64,000 bases of DNA. Origin: Valencia hispanica (taxonomy: Eukaryota; Chordata; Actinopteri; Cyprinodontiformes; Valenciidae). The notes beneath the pieces are model-generated. The model saw only the letters and a program-made list of their open reading frames with translations. It ran no database searches and was not told where the DNA came from. The stretch covers positions 21,053,735 through 21,117,734 of the forward strand of contig OY747712.1 of the NCBI GenBank assembly GCA_963556495.2, written 5' to 3'. Of this stretch, positions 63,208 to 64,000 are shown piece by piece; position 1 is the stretch's first letter; every line of letters begins with the position of its first letter. A program made the position numbers and the translations under genes.

Positions 63208-63311
63208 TACTAACTCGTGCTCACCATTTACTAACTCGTGCTCACCACTTACTAACTCGTGCTCACCACTTACTAACTCGTGCTCACCACTTACTAACTC
63301 GTGCACACCAG
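63208..63311. repeat. 21-bp minisatellite, five units
   Basis: The unit tactaactcgtgctcaccac is 21 bp and starts at 63208, 63229, 63250, 63271 and 63292. The middle copies are nearly identical and the last is degenerate (gcacaccag). Because 21 is divisible by 3, one frame reads as a repeated LLTRAHH, an artefact. Confidence 0.95.
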
Positions 63312-63460
63312 ATACTTTCTTGAGCGAAAACAAGAGCATCCTTTTATTTTTTATAATTGCAAGGGACAATAACCATAAACTTGTGTGGTTTGAAGAATAC
63401 TGAGAACAATTATTACTTGTTCATATATGAATGCTGTATTCATCCGTTTGACATTTCACT

Positions 63461-63607
63461 TTTATTCAATCAATAAAAGTTGAAAGACAGACTGTTTTGT
63501 CTAGTTTTTTTTGGCTAAGAAGAATCATCCCGATGCTCGGAGGAGACCAGACTGCTAACACTGTAGGATATGTAGGTTCGCGGCAGATCGTAGTCTTGAA
63601 TTTGGAA
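63461..63607 (-). other. candidate 3'-terminal exon of a gene beyond the right edge
   Basis: On the - strand a strong acceptor (tttctttgtctttgtag) is followed at 63607 by a 30-codon frame (FQIQDYDLPRTYISYSVSSL, then VSSEHRDDSS) with a stop at 63515-63517. An AATAAA at 63461-63466 lies about 50 nt downstream. This order is what a last exon looks like. A second frame is also open, so the coding frame is uncertain. I do not recognise the protein. Confidence 0.35.
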
Positions 63608-63608
63608 C

Positions 63609-64000
63609 TACAAAGACAAAGAAAATCTTTGAAATAAGGAGACGTTTGCCAGAGAAGATGAATGCCCAACAAAAACAAACGTGTTTCCTTGGCAACCCTG
63701 GTCATTCTGTGCAGAGAATCTCCAGCTTCACTACAGTTAATGGCATATTTACTTTTAAAGCAGTTGTTTTGCATTTACAACATATGTGAGAGAGATAAAT
63801 AAACCCATGCAAGGAGAAATTCTTGGGGAAACAATATTTATTTTTATGCTGCTTTGAAAGCATCTGAAGTTTATACAGTGCAATAGGCCTATTCAAAGGT
63901 CTGTCTTTTTTACTGATATGTCTACTTTCAAGCAAGAAACATTTAATTATAATAATGTTACATTGTTTGGGGGATCTGCGCATGGGCCTGTGCCATTTGT
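63609..64000. other. window edge, nothing recognised
   Basis: If the terminal-exon candidate is real, this would be intron of the same - strand gene. No second exon is evident. Confidence 0.35.

Noticed and set aside
63129..63323. Open frame with repeated LLTRAHH peptide, and possible CRISPR-like periodicity
   Set aside because: It is a direct 21-bp minisatellite without unique spacers; the peptide repeat follows from the unit length being divisible by three.

Overview
This window is nuclear DNA from a bony fish, most likely a percomorph teleost, though I cannot name the species. The evidence is vertebrate intron-exon structure, AT-rich intergenic DNA, and a teleost repeat set: Rex1, Rex3 and L2/Maui LINEs, several Tc1 families, hAT- and Kolobok-type MITEs and a tRNA-derived SINE. 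There are no operons, CRISPR arrays or bacterial features.

Layout. From 1 to about 34.4 kb I recognise no gene with confidence. This part is AT-rich intergenic (or very long intronic) DNA holding a hAT MITE with intact 8-bp target duplications (2278-2664), a 360-bp pyrimidine tract (8911-9270), an interrupted Rex1 LINE (about 10.8-13.6 kb), an AT palindrome (14.7 kb), further MITEs, a 5'-truncated L2 LINE with a nearly intact reverse transcriptase (22.5-24.6 kb), many Tc1 relics and a SINE (32.7 kb). A candidate promoter and three weak exon candidates in this part are flagged at low confidence.

From 34.5 to 57.3 kb lie four genes whose exons I could join in frame by eye. They are atp5mg (mitochondrial ATP synthase subunit g, + strand, 103 aa), ift22/RABL5 (Rab-like intraflagellar transport protein, - strand, 185 aa), an ODF2/ODF2L-family centriolar coiled-coil gene (+ strand, 16 coding exons, 680 aa) and a CCN1/CYR61-like secreted matricellular gene (- strand, 5 exons, 362 aa). 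atp5mg and ift22 are tail to tail. ift22 and the odf2l-like gene are head to head across a short promoter with four CCAAT boxes, which fits co-expression of two ciliary or centriolar proteins. Odf2l beside a CYR61-like gene recalls the human 1p22 neighbourhood, which is why I prefer odf2l to odf2.

Intron 5 of the odf2l-like gene (5.5 kb) is a nested transposon mosaic. A decayed Tc1 element was hit by a Tc1 carrying an uninterrupted 346-aa DD34E transposase, by a truncated Rex1 copy and by a third Tc1. The stretch after the CCN gene holds more Tc1 relics, a possible solo LTR, a 21-bp minisatellite and a possible terminal exon of another gene at the right edge. I did not find a convincing new biological system. 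The items most worth a second look are the intact transposase in the nest, the divergent ciliary promoter, the GC-AG intron inferred in the CCN gene, and the Kolobok-type element with a degraded THAP finger.
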